From the NCBI GenBank assembly GCA_036936605.1, contig JAUPFV010000005.1, positions 72,552,885 to 72,616,884 of the forward strand: a DNA stretch of 64,000 bases, read 5' to 3'. The notes beneath the pieces are model-generated. The model was not told the origin of the DNA. It searched no databases and saw nothing but the letters and a program-made list of their open reading frames with translations. The first letter of the stretch is position 1. Each line of letters begins with the position of its first letter. Positions 45,844-55,350 of the stretch are shown piece after piece. The position numbers and the translations under genes are program-made. The DNA is from Limnanthes douglasii subsp. nivea (taxonomy: Eukaryota > Streptophyta > Magnoliopsida > Brassicales > Limnanthaceae).

Positions 45844-45846
45844 CTA
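45844..45846 (-). promoter_or_regulatory. In-frame TAG at protease/RT junction of B1 (readthrough candidate)
   Basis: The minus strand reads CAA-TAG-CAG-TTT. It is in frame with gag-protease (47766) and RT (45570), and identical in place and context to the TAG of B2. Confidence 0.55.
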
Positions 45847-45942
45847 TTGCTCGTTGATACAAACTGCCCCCAACGTCCGGGGAGTCAGGGCTGTAGCATG
45901 ACATTCTCTTGCAACCTTTTGACTGCTCCGGACAACTCCCAC

Positions 45943-47766
45943 CTATCCCTGAACACCATATTTCAAACATTGGTGGACTGTTGAAGCCACTGCATGCATC
46001 CTAGAGAGCCAAGACCTCCCTAAAATAGCATTATAGCAAGTGGAAGAATCCACCACAATAAAAAGTATCCTGACCATCTTCTTGAAACGGCCCTTGCCCA
46101 ACAAAACTTCTTCTTCGAACTCTCCGATCACATCTGCCAAGCTGCCAGTAAAGCCCACAATTGATTTGTCCGAACTCTGAATTACAGCTGGATTTTTCAT
46201 TCTCTTGTATGTGGTTAAGAAAAGTATATTGGCTGAGCTTCCAGTATCCACTAGAATTCGTCTTATGTCATTGCCCCCAATAGATGCTCCTATGACAACA
46301 ACATCTTCATGAGGGCCAGCTATATCTCTTAAATCATCTTCATCAAAAACAATGAAGGGGAATGGAATTTGTGATTGATAGGAAGTCATGCCTCCTTCTA
46401 GCTGGGTAGCCAAAGTATGAACGTGCCTCTTCCTCGAAGAAGCAGTAGGAGCTGTCATGGTATCTCCTCCGAAATCTGTCAGTGACTCAAAAAACTTGAT
46501 GAGCCCGGAGACCGTTCTAGAACATTCCTCAATTGTACCCACTCTGTTTCGAGTTAGATCAGGATCCAAGTATTCATATTCCACATCAAACCTCTCGATT
46601 ATAACAATGGCTCCTTCCGGAGCAACATTACTTGGACCAACCCGATGAGTATTGTCAGGCCTGTTACCTCCTCTTCTTTTAACATAAGCCCCCAGCTTTC
46701 CCCTTTTGATCAGGTTCTGAACTTCTTGCTTCAAAGCTATACAATCATAAATGGTATGGCCAATATCATTGTGATATTGGCAGAAAGAGATATTGCGATG
46801 TTCTTTAGGAGATTGCAGTGTGGTCGGTCTTCTATAGTGCACTTCTTCATTTGTTTTATCATAAATGATGGCCACACTTTCTTTCAATTCTGCGAACCAC
46901 TCCGGTTGAACCCAAGGCCCTCTCTTGTTTCTGGATTGCTGACTCTGAGCAGGAGCAGCTGGCTGAGACTGAGCTTTAGCCCTACCATGCCCCTGTCCGG
47001 TCTCCTTTGCCTTGTTCCCGGACTGATTCTGATTGGGATTTGGTGCCACCGGGGTAGACCTCACATGCATGTGCACCCTGGTTTTCTTTGTTTCATCAAC
47101 GTTAATCTGTTTTCCAACCTGATTCAGCAACCCTCCCCAAGTCATGGCTTTCTTTCTGGTCACTGAATCAGCCAAATTGTCAGGGTTCAAGCCCTGTCTT
47201 AAGGATGCTATTGCCACTTGCTCGAAGCAATCAGCCAACCCATTCTTGGTGTTCACAAAACGACTTATATATTCTTTTAAGGATTCATTTGGTTCCTGGG
47301 CATAATGGATTATTGTGTCCCCATTTCCCTTTAGTTCTTTACTCCCAACGAACTGCCTTCGAAAGGCCACCCAAAAAGTATCGAAATTCTTGATACAGCC
47401 TTGTGGTAGGCTGTTATACCATTTTAGAGCACTCCTCGTAAATGATTGGGAGAATGCTCTGCAAAGTAGCTTATCATCGTCATCAAAGTTCATCATGAAG
47501 TTTTTAAATTGTTCCAAATGGTTGTCCGGATCAGTACTGCCATCGTACTTTTCCATTTTGGTGCTGTCAAACCTCTTAAGGAGGTTTCCGGACAGAATTT
47601 TAGAGGATAATGGAGATTGCCTCCAATTTCTGCCATGACTGAACACAGTATCCTCATTGGGAGTTGCAAAGATACCTGGTTCATCGTGGAAAGCGAAAGG
47701 ATCCATCAACATCCGGTCCACATGCCTCCGGATGTGAGATGATCCTTTGCCGATATTCTTCTTCAT
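45943..47766 (-). CDS. Gag-protease of B1 (open part)
   Basis: 607 codons. The capsid core lies at about residues 70-215 (K-Y-D-G-S-T-D-P-D-N-H-L, K-W-Y-N-S-L-P-Q-G-C-I, F-R-R-Q-F-V-G). A Gln/Ala-rich linker follows, and then F-C-Q-Y-H-N-D-I-G-H-T-I-Y-D-C at about residue 345. The retropepsin has L-V-D-T-G-S-S-A-N near residue 530 and Y-N-A-I-L-G-R-S-W at its end. TAG after G-V-Q-G ends the frame where B2 has CAG, so this is a nonsense mutation. The natural N-terminus lies upstream (48185) and is cut off by a frameshift and stop at about 47790-47930. Confidence 0.88.
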   Translation of the reverse strand: MKKNIGKGSSHIRRHVDRMLMDPFAFHDEPGIFATPNEDTVFSHGRNWRQSPLSSKILSGNLLKRFDSTKMEKYDGSTDPDNHLEQFKNFMMNFDDDDKLLCRAFSQSFTRSALKWYNSLPQGCIKNFDTFWVAFRRQFVGSKELKGNGDTIIHYAQEPNESLKEYISRFVNTKNGLADCFEQVAIASLRQGLNPDNLADSVTRKKAMTWGGLLNQVGKQINVDETKKTRVHMHVRSTPVAPNPNQNQSGNKAKETGQGHGRAKAQSQPAAPAQSQQSRNKRGPWVQPEWFAELKESVAIIYDKTNEEVHYRRPTTLQSPKEHRNISFCQYHNDIGHTIYDCIALKQEVQNLIKRGKLGAYVKRRGGNRPDNTHRVGPSNVAPEGAIVIIERFDVEYEYLDPDLTRNRVGTIEECSRTVSGLIKFFESLTDFGGDTMTAPTASSRKRHVHTLATQLEGGMTSYQSQIPFPFIVFDEDDLRDIAGPHEDVVVIGASIGGNDIRRILVDTGSSANILFLTTYKRMKNPAVIQSSDKSIVGFTGSLADVIGEFEEEVLLGKGRFKKMVRILFIVVDSSTCYNAILGRSWLSRMHAVASTVHQCLKYGVQG

Positions 47767-48185
47767 TTTTCCATGTCTATCCCTTTTTCTTGAATATTTT
47801 TTGATCTACTTTTGCTTCTTTTTAGTTCGACCCTCATCGCTGTTAGAGGATAATGATTCTTCAACTCCCTCATCATCCGAAGAGCTATCAGAAGACTCTG
47901 AGCCTGAGTCAGAACTCTCCACTAGCTTAGACCGGTGAGACTTTTGGAGCTGGCATGAGTCTTTTTGGTACTCACATGAGTCTTTGAAAGCTCATGCTCT
48001 CTGGGTTTATCGGTGTGATGAGCAACTGACGCTTTTGAATTTTCTTTCATGCCGATCTTAGCCTTTTCTGCCCTTAGAGCTTCTATTTCACCTTTTAACC
48101 TATCGCGCTCTTCGATAGTGTACTCAACGTTTTCACCCACCACTTCGAGCAAAGCTGGTGGTACTTCCGGGGCGTCTAGATTCAT
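47767..48185 (-). pseudogene. N-terminal part of B1 gag, frameshifted
   Basis: ATG at 48185. L-E-V-V-G-E-N and E-R-D-R-L-K-G-E-I-E-A-L-R form a short coiled coil, as in B2 at 51306. The frame is lost near 47930. The acidic, Ser-rich part is then readable in another frame, with a further stop near 47815, until the open part begins at 47766. Confidence 0.75.
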
Positions 48186-48239
48186 TCAGACTGACTTTTC
48201 TTGCTGGTTTCGAATGCTTGATTCAGGCACCTTCTTCTC

Positions 48240-48257
48240 CCACTATGGTCGCCAATT
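48240..48257 (-). other. Primer binding site of B1
   Basis: The minus strand after the LTR reads AATTGGCGACCATAGTGG, a TGGCGACC-type site complementary to a tRNA 3' end. Confidence 0.75.
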
Positions 48258-48664
48258 TGGTGTGGTTATTTTATGTCTGAGGGTAATTGGGTAATTTGTT
48301 CAGAGTTTTGTGGAAGTTTATGGGTATTTAATATTTTGAGTAGAGAGTAGAGGGAGAATTAAGCTGCCTGGTTACAGTTAATTTTCATTACCCACCTTTA
48401 ATGCAGGTGGTTGGATATTTATACCCTTACATTTGGGCTTTATGGGTTTTCGGGTCATGTTTAATGGACCCGGGTCATGTTTAAAGACCCATGAGCTCTA
48501 AGTAGGAGAGCAAGTAGCTTAGTCAAGAAGTGTTTAGGTTTTTTAGTACTTTTTTCATAGTTCGAACAGTCTAATGGGCTAAGTGTTCGAAGTGGTCTGT
48601 CCGGTCCGGAGGCCTTGGTCCGATCTGTCCCTGTCCGGTGAGTAAGCAGAATTCAGACTCATCA
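48258..48664 (-). repeat. LTR of B1 (5' in element sense)
   Basis: Same length and ends as the left LTR. It contains a TATA-like TATAAATA on the minus strand, suited to drive gag-pol. Confidence 0.95.
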
Positions 48665-48669
48665 TCTTA
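48665..48669. repeat. Target-site duplication of B1, right
   Basis: TCTTA, identical to 35228-35232. Confidence 0.9.
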
Positions 48670-49734
48670 TAACTTATATGATCTCTTCGTTTTTGGGAGT
48701 ACTGATTTCATTAGAGGTAGACATAAGAGGATTGACAGATTGAACTGTTGTTGGTTTCTATTCTGATATAGGTTTGTTGTAATTTTACTTTTCAGGTATA
48801 AAAGGTTTAACAATGATGGATTTAATTCTGGGATTTTCTTGGTTGATGGTATCCTGCAACAGGCCAGTCCCAGAGTCTTGGTTAAAGTCTTTCTTACTTT
48901 CTTAAATTGAGTAGAAGTCTTATTGCATTGGTCTTTGTCATGCTGCCTTATATGGTAACATAGATTGTAGTACTTTGGAACATCTTTGTAGCTGATATGG
49001 AGCCAATAACAATCATTGGTTCCAAACCCACTCACATATTGTGTTGCAACTTTTGGGTAATGTCAAATTCAATCCAAGCTTAACACGTATTAAACATATC
49101 CCTGTTTTTTTTATGGAACCCAACATTTTATAGGCCGATTAATGGAAGTAGCTATGGATTGAATGATATTTTCGTTGTACATGTATACCAACACATTTTC
49201 AATTCTTATCTAGGTAGGGACAATTTAACTTTCATACTTAGGGTTGAAGATGGATGACCATTTGAAAATCCTCATAGCTTTTTCACCAACATACCAAATA
49301 TTGCGAGACCACAATTTACACATGTTGTTTTTTATCGAAAAGCCAATCAATATATGTCTAGAATCCCAATTGCTGACATTCTCCAACGAATTTCTTTGAT
49401 TTGAATAATTGATTTGGAATATGTTGTATGGAAAACCTTGAGAGAATTTTCCTATTAGCATAAATTTACTAGATCTCATGAGTCTATCTTTGTCTTGTTG
49501 CTAGAGTCGAAGGGATATATGGTCATTTAGTTTTTGAATCATTGTAGGTTTAATACCTCTAGGATGTTTTGAGGGTCTGATGCTTTGAGGTAAAAAAAAA
49601 TCTTTATAAGTATGGTTGTTGGTATTTTTGGATTTTCCAACGTCAGTTTGAAGATATTTGGGCTTGAATTCAGGGAATCCAGATTGGTAAGATTCTGTGA
49701 CTTTCATTTTTAGAAGTATAGAAATAGAGGACAA
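48665..49734 (-). pseudogene. LINE ORF1 (DUF4283-like with zinc knuckle)
   Basis: This frame set lies on the far side of B1. 49734-49501 is the N-terminal part, and 49479-49225 holds M-R-I-F-K-W-S-x-x-F-N-P-K-Y-E-S, typical of DUF4283 in plant LINE ORF1. The frame at 49035-48667 has Y-K-D-V-P-K-Y-Y-N-L-C-Y-H, then C, resembling the Y-E-x-(I/L)-P-x-x-C-x-x-C zinc knuckle. ORF1 proteins bind the LINE RNA. It is broken by several stops. Its position directly beside the B1 target duplication shows that B1 landed between ORF1 and ORF2. Confidence 0.75.
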
Positions 49735-49760
49735 GAATTACCATAAAACAGAACCACTGA

Positions 49761-50827
49761 AGATGAAACCAGAAACAGAGGAAGCTGAAGAAACCAAATT
49801 TCTAAATCGAGAATGTAAAGAAGGTTCCACGAAGAATAATACATGAAGGAGTCAAAGGAATAACTCAGAAGGATTGATCGAAATAGGGAATTAAAAAAAC
49901 AAGAAGATCCTGGATAGATTTTTGGAGTCCAAGAATCTTTTTTTTTTCTCCTTTTTGTGTTTAACATTCGGTTTGAAATCTTGTTTTGTTTATCTTTTTC
50001 AAAATAAAATCCAATTAATTTAGTGGTTCAAAGTTAACTTTAAAACAAAACTATCCATAAATCATGTTGGATCTATCCATAAAAAATATCGTGCTTTTTT
50101 ATTTTATTTTTGAAATTAGGTTAAAATAAATTGTTTGTGTTTCGTCTCAAAATTGGTTTGTTGTTTCTCGTCTCCGTCGATATCTCCTTTTCGATCTCAA
50201 ATCTGTAGTTTTTTCATCTGCATTGCATCTGGAAAGGTAAGTTTTCTTGTCTGTTATTTACCTTCATCGTTTTTATTTTCATTGGAAATCATCTAAATCT
50301 TGTTTAGTTCATTTCTATTTTATTTTGTCTTAGTTTGTCTTTGATCTTTTTGATTAATATCTTTTTTGTTTTCGGATCTTTATGGTATAATATAAAGTTC
50401 ATTGTATATTATAACATTGTTAGAGGCAGTATCGATTCAATTTTCTGATGTAAAAAGACAGTATTGAGTCAATTTCATATCACTATAATAAACAATATTG
50501 CAATCGTACCTATCTTATTTATATGCTTCAAATTTGTATTCATTGTATTAATGGTGATATGGTATATTTCTTCTTAACTAAAGCTAATATTCTCTTTATT
50601 TAGTTTTTTTTCCTGGTGCAATACATGAAAGTGATTTTCTTGAAAAGTTTTTTAAATTTTCAACTAGACTAGTTTATAGTGATTTCATTTTTATATGTTT
50701 CAAAAGTTAGTGTTTTATCACTTTATATTGATTTCGTGTTTATACATTTCAGACTTACAGTTCAAATCTCGCATAAACCCATAATGAAATTAATAAAAAC
50801 CTTACGTTTCAAACTTATAGTTGATAT
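49761..50827. other. AT-rich spacer between LINE and B2
   Basis: No coding frame. A pyrimidine-rich stretch at 50155-50236 ends in CTGGAAAG|GTAAGT, which looks like a spliced 5' leader on the + strand. No downstream exon could be identified. Confidence 0.45.
50823..50827. repeat. Target-site duplication of B2, left
   Basis: GATAT, identical to 60463-60467. Confidence 0.9.
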
Positions 50828-51233
50828 TGATGAGTCCGAATTCTGCACGCTCCCCGGACAAGGACAGATCGGTCCAAGGCCTCCGGACCAGACAGATCAC
50901 ACGAACCGGACAGATCATTTTGAACACTATGACCATATGACTGTTCGAACTATGACAAAAGTACTAAAAAACCTAAACACTTCTTGACTAAGCACATGGG
51001 TCTTTAAACATGACCCGGGTCCATTAAACATGACCCGAAAGCCCATAAGGGCCCAAACATCAGGGTATAAATACCCAACCACCTGCATTAACTATGGGTA
51101 ATGAGAATTAACTGCTACCAAGCTGCTTAATTATCTCTCTACTCTCTACTCTAAACATTTAAACACCCACACACCACCATAAAACACCAGCTGAAATTAC
51201 CAGCCTACCCTCAGGCAATAATTATCCACACCA
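50828..51233 (+). repeat. 5' LTR of B2
   Basis: TGATGAGTCCG...CACACCA. A TATA box (TATAAATA) is at about 51066. It lacks about 22 bp present in the right LTR near 60198. Confidence 0.95.
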
Positions 51234-51252
51234 AATTGGCGACCACAGTGGG
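51234..51252 (+). other. Primer binding site of B2
   Basis: AATTGGCGACCACAGTGGG directly after the LTR, the same class as in B1. Confidence 0.75.
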
Positions 51253-51305
51253 AGAAGAAGGTGCCTGAATCATGCATTCAAAACCAGCTAAGAAAATCTG
51301 TCCGA

Positions 51306-52322
51306 ATGAATCCGGACAATCCAGAAGTACCACCAGCTTTGCTCGAAGTGGTGGGAGAGAACGATGAATACACTATCGAAGAGCGTGATAGGCTAAACGG
51401 TGAAATAGAAGCTCTGAGGGCTGAAAAGGCCAAGATTGGCGTGAAAGAAAAGTCCAAAGCATCGGCTGCTCATCACAACGATAACCCCAGAGAGCATGAG
51501 TCTTCAAAAAATCATGTGAGCACTAAAAAGACTCATGCCAGTTCCAAAAAGTCTCACCAGTCTAAGCCAGTGGAGAGTTCTGACTCAAGCTCAGAATCTT
51601 CTGATAGCTCTTCGGACAGTGAGGAAGTTGAAAAATCCTTGTCCTCTAGCAGCGATGAGGGTCGAACCAGAAAGAAGCAAAAGAAGATTAAAAAATATTC
51701 AAGAAAAAGGGATAGACAAGGAAACAAGATGGGGCATGGTAGGGCAAAATCTCAGTCTCAGCCAGCCGCTCCTGCTCAAAGTCAGCAATCCAGAAACAAG
51801 AGAGGGCCATGGGTGCAACTGGAGTGGTTCGCAGAGTTAAAAGAAAGTGTGGCCACTATTTTTGATAAAACAAAGGATGAGGTGCATTACCGGAGACCGG
51901 CAACACTGCAGTCTCCCAGAGAGCATCGCAATAACTCTTTTTGCCAATATCACAATGATATTGGTCATACCACTGATGACTGCATAGCATTAAAACAAGA
52001 AGTTCAAAACTTGATTGAGAGGGGAAAGCTGGGAGCTTACGTTAAAAGAAGAGGGGGTAACATGCCTGATAACACTCACCGGGTTGGTCCAAGTAATACT
52101 GTTCCGGAGGGAGCCATGGTTATAATTGAAAGGTTCGACGTAGAATCTGAGTACTTGGATCCTGATCCAACTCGAAATAGAGTGGGTGCTATAGAGGAAT
52201 GTTCTAGATCGGTCTCCGGGCTCATTAAGTTTTTTGAGTCGCTTACAATTTTCGGGGGGGGGGGGGGGGGACACTATGACATCCTATCAGTCACCAAACT
52301 CATTTCCCTTCATTGTGTTTGA
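51306..52322 (+). pseudogene. Gag of B2 with internal deletion
   Basis: ATG 51306 starts the same N-terminus as B1 (P-E-V-P-P-A-L-L-E-V). A Ser/Asp-rich acidic region and a Lys-rich stretch follow. Near 51727 the sequence jumps from the basic stretch to G-H-G-R-A-K, skipping about 265 codons that hold the capsid core in B1. The F-C-Q-Y-H-N-D-I-G-H-T-T-D-D-C motif remains. A run of 17 G (52254-52270) then shifts the frame away from protease. Without a capsid core this Gag cannot build particles on its own. Confidence 0.88.
52254..52270 (+). repeat. 17-nt poly-G run in B2 gag-protease
   Basis: B1 has GGAGGAG here. B2 also lacks about 80 bp that follow in B1. Either replication slippage or a sequencing/assembly error at a homopolymer. 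Confidence 0.9.
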
Positions 52323-52821
52323 TGAAGATGATTTAAGAAACATTGATGGCCCTCATGAGGATGCTGTTGTCATAGGAGCATCTATACGGGGCAATGACAT
52401 AAGACGAATCCTGGTGGATACTGGAAGCTCAGCCAATATCCTTTTCCTAACCACGTACAAGAAAATGAAAAATCCAGCTGTAATTCAGAGTTTGGACAGA
52501 TCTATCGTGGGCTTCACAGGCAGCTCAGCAGATGTGATCGGAGAGTTCGAAGAAGAAGTGTTATTGGGAAAGGGCCCTTTCAAGAAAATGGTCAGAATAC
52601 TCTTTATTGTGGTGGATTGTCCCACTTGCTATAATGCTATACTGGGGAGGTCTTGGCTCTCTAGGATGCATGCAGTGGCTTTGACAGTCCACCAATGCTT
52701 GAAGTATGATGTTCAGGGACAGGTTGGAGTCGTCCGGAGCAGCCAAAAGATTGCAAAAGAATGTTATGCCACTGCCCTAGCTCCTCGAACGCTGGGGGCA
52801 GTCCGTATTAATGAACAATAG
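52271..52821 (+). CDS. Protease (retropepsin) of B2
   Basis: Open frame from the poly-G run to TAG 52819. L-V-D-T-G-S-S-A-N-I is the active site. I-V-G-F-T-G and Y-N-A-I-L-G-R-S-W complete the domain. It is in the same frame as the pol part that follows. No lesion is seen within the domain. Translation would need to pass the upstream frameshift in gag. Confidence 0.85.
52819..52821 (+). promoter_or_regulatory. In-frame TAG at protease/RT junction of B2 (readthrough candidate)
   Basis: CAA-TAG-CAG-TTT, with protease and RT in one frame. Same codon and context in B1; TAA-CAG-TTA at the same column in A. Confidence 0.6.
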
Positions 52822-55350
52822 CAGTTTGAGGGCCTTTCTGGGGGAGAGGGTGAAATTGATGACCCCAGAGAGACCCCCGAAGTGTTGATACCAGTTGAAG
52901 AGGTAGAAACACATTGTTTGGAAGATGGGAAAAGTGTCAAGATATGGTCTAAAATGCCACCTGTGTTGAAAAATGAAATGTTGAAGTTTTTGAAGAACCA
53001 TCAGCACGTTTTTGCTTGGTGCAATGCTGATGTTACTGGAGTTCCATCAGAAGTGATATCACATCACCTATTCGTCCGGAGAGATGTAGCTCTAGTGGTT
53101 CAAAAAAGAAGAGCTTTTTCCAAAGAAAAGGCTAATGTCATTGTGCAAGAGGTTGACAGGCTCACAAAGATGGGGCACATCAAGGAGTCTCAATACCCTT
53201 TGTGGACTGCCAATCCTGTCTTGGTGAAAAAGAAGAATGACAAATGGCGCATGTGCATCGACTTCACAGATCTCAATAGAGGTTGCCCAAAAGATTTGTA
53301 TCCAGTTCCCCGGATTGATCAGTTAGTAGACTCCACCTCTGGGAACAAGCTGCTTTCCTTTATGGATGCTTTCTCCGGATACAATCAGATTCAAGTAGAT
53401 CCAAAGGATCAAGAGCATACCATATTTGTCACTGACAGAGGTCTTCATTGCTACAAAGTAATGCCATTTGGTTTGAAAAATGCTGGGGCTACTTATCAGA
53501 GGTTAGTCAACAAGGAATTTGCTGATCAAATTGGAAGAAATATGGAAGTATACATTGATGACATGATGGTGAAGAGTGTAGATGAGCAGTTGCACTTGTC
53601 CGATCTCCAAGAAACTTTTGCCAACTTGGTAAAAGTGAATTTGAAATTAAACCCAGAAAAGTGTGTGTTCGGAGTGCAGTCCGGGAAGTTTCTAGGCTAT
53701 ATCATAAGTGAGCATGGAATACAGCCCGATCCGGACCAGCTAAATGCTCTTTTCCAAATGGAACCTCCTCGAAACATCAAAGAAGTACAGCGGTTAACGG
53801 GGAGGTTAGCTGCCTTAAACAGATTTATCTCAAGGTCTTCAGATAGATGTGCACCTTTCTTTCAAACTTTGAAGGGTGCAAAAGGATTCGATTGGACCCC
53901 ACAGTGTGGTGAGGCTTTCAATGAGATCAAGAAGCACATGTCATCTCCCAAGACTTTGTTTAAACCAGTTGATGGGGAGACCCTCTTCGTATATTTGGCA
54001 GTTTCAAGTTATGCTATCAGTGCTGTGTTGGTAAGAGAGGTCGGTGGTCATCCCCATCCAGTATACTACATCAGCAAAAGTTTGGTAGATGCAGAAAGGC
54101 GTTACTTGAAACTCGAAAAGTTAGCATTGGCCTTGGTAATAGCTGCCAGGAAGATGAGGCCTTATTTCCAGGCTCATCTCATCATCGTCCGGACTTCTAT
54201 CCCTCTGAAGAATGTCCTCCAAAAGGCAGACATTTCGAGCAGGATGACTAAGTGGTCAGTAGAGTTGGGGGACTTCGACATAGATTTTGCTCCCCGAACA
54301 GCAGTCAAGGCCCAAGCTGTGGCAGACTTTTTGGTTGAATTCCACTCCGACAGGGATTCAGAGCAAACTACTGACATAAAAGATAAAAAGGTATGGGTCG
54401 TCCGAACAGATGGTGGATCTAGCACTATGGGGTGTGGTGCAGGGGTGTGTTTGACTTCCCCGTATGGAGACAAAATGTACCAGGCTATTTGTTTTGCTTT
54501 CAGGGCATCTAATAACGAGTCCGAATACGAAGCAGCTATAGCTGGGTTAAAGTTAGCCTACATCTGTGGGGCTAAGAGGGTCAAACTGCTAAGCGACTCC
54601 CAACTACTTATCCACCATGCCCAAGGCCAATCTGAGGCTAAGAAGGAGCAACTTGCGAAGTATTTACTCCTCCTCAAAAATGAAGCACTTAAGTTTAAAA
54701 GTGTTGTCTATGAGCACATTCCCCGAACAGAAAATGAGCTAGCAAACTCATTGAAAACCATAGCATATACGGAGTCATATCCATGGATCCATGTGCTCGA
54801 AAGCCCATCCATTCAACTTAGTAAGGGTAAAGAAGAGGAAATTTTTGAAGTACAAGTGAAACAACCTCAAGACTGGAGGTTTCCTCTCATGCAATATCTC
54901 TCCGATGGTGTCGTGCCTCCGGATAATTCACTAGCCAGAACATTGAAACATAAGGCTCGTGGTTTCATCATATTGAGAGAAGTGTTGTACAAAAAGTCCT
55001 ATAGCAAACCTCTCCTGCGCTGTTTGGGGGATGAAGAATCACAAGTAGTCCTCTCCGAATCGCATGATGGTGAGGGATCAACCCATTGTGGTTTTAGAGC
55101 TTTAACAAGAAGGGTTTTACTCTCCGGTTACTATTGGCCATCAATTATGAAAGATGCTAAGGAATTGGTAAGAAGGTGTGACCCATACCAGAGGTACAAC
55201 AATGAAATTCATGTACCAGCCATTCCTTTAGAATCAATTTCTGAGCCCATTCCTTTTGCTCGATGGGGATTGGATTTAGTGGGGCCTCTCCCTGTGGCGT
55301 CCGGAGGACGCAAAACTATAATTGTGGCCATAGATTACTTTTCGAAGTAG
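52822..55350 (+). CDS. RT, RNase H and N-terminal integrase of B2
   Basis: Open for 842 codons after the junction stop. Counting from nt 52882, RT spans about residues 70-240 with Y-I-D-D at 224-227. RNase H has R-T-D-G-G-S-S, S-N-N-E-S-E-Y-E-A and L-L-S-D-S. Integrase begins with the zinc-binding H...H..C-D-P-Y-Q, where the second Cys (C-x2-C in B1) is Tyr. TAG replaces Trp in the D-Y-F-S-K-W motif at 55348. RT and RNase H appear intact, an unusual state for a defective copy. Confidence 0.92.
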   Translation, partial: QFEGLSGGEGEIDDPRETPEVLIPVEEVETHCLEDGKSVKIWSKMPPVLKNEMLKFLKNHQHVFAWCNADVTGVPSEVISHHLFVRRDVALVVQKRRAFSKEKANVIVQEVDRLTKMGHIKESQYPLWTANPVLVKKKNDKWRMCIDFTDLNRGCPKDLYPVPRIDQLVDSTSGNKLLSFMDAFSGYNQIQVDPKDQEHTIFVTDRGLHCYKVMPFGLKNAGATYQRLVNKEFADQIGRNMEVYIDDMMVKSVDEQLHLSDLQETFANLVKVNLKLNPEKCVFGVQSGKFLGYIISEHGIQPDPDQLNALFQMEPPRNIKEVQRLTGRLAALNRFISRSSDRCAPFFQTLKGAKGFDWTPQCGEAFNEIKKHMSSPKTLFKPVDGETLFVYLAVSSYAISAVLVREVGGHPHPVYYISKSLVDAERRYLKLEKLALALVIAARKMRPYFQAHLIIVRTSIPLKNVLQKADISSRMTKWSVELGDFDIDFAPRTAVKAQAVADFLVEFHSDRDSEQTTDIKDKKVWVVRTDGGSSTMGCGAGVCLTSPYGDKMYQAICFAFRASNNESEYEAAIAGLKLAYICGAKRVKLLSDSQLLIHHAQGQSEAKKEQLAKYLLLLKNEALKFKSVVYEHIPRTENELANSLKTIAYTESYPWIHVLESPSIQLSKGKEEEIFEVQVKQPQDWRFPLMQYLSDGVVPPDNSLARTLKHKARGFIILREVLYKKSYSKPLLRCLGDEESQVVLSESHDGEGSTHCGFRALTRRVLLSGYYWPSIMKDAKELVRRCDPYQRYNNEIHVPAIPLESISEPIPFARWGLDLVGPLPVASGGRKTIIVAIDYFSK

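Larger units (their letters stand above)
35233..48664 (-). mobile_element. Ty3/gypsy element B1 (Tat-like, antisense gene, internal duplication)
   Basis: Two 407-bp LTRs differ at 11 sites by eye count. The target-site duplication TCTTA (35228-35232 and 48665-48669) is perfect. gag to integrase run leftward on the minus strand. The antisense gene is on the + strand. The 13.4-kb length is due to a 3.1-kb tandem duplication (37184-40322 and 40323-43365). Confidence 0.96.
29852..49760 (-). mobile_element. L1-type LINE, split by gypsy element B1
   Basis: Minus-strand order: ORF1 (49734-48665), [B1 inserted], endonuclease (35016-34549), RT (33139-32190), zf-RVT (31563-31249), RNase H (31190-30640), and a 3' end near 29852 where the minus strand reads TTTAATAAAAAG, then TTACCGGAC and a short A-run. 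Every part is broken by stops and frameshifts. The 5' end (about 49760-49950) and target duplications could not be fixed. Confidence 0.82.

Noticed and set aside
45943..47766. Independent host gene with a C-x2-H zinc motif
   Set aside because: Capsid and protease motifs, LTR context and frame continuity with RT show that it is Gag-protease of B1.
49710..49967. 85-codon minus-strand frame before LINE ORF1
   Set aside because: Low complexity, no motif, and placed where the LINE 5' UTR is expected.
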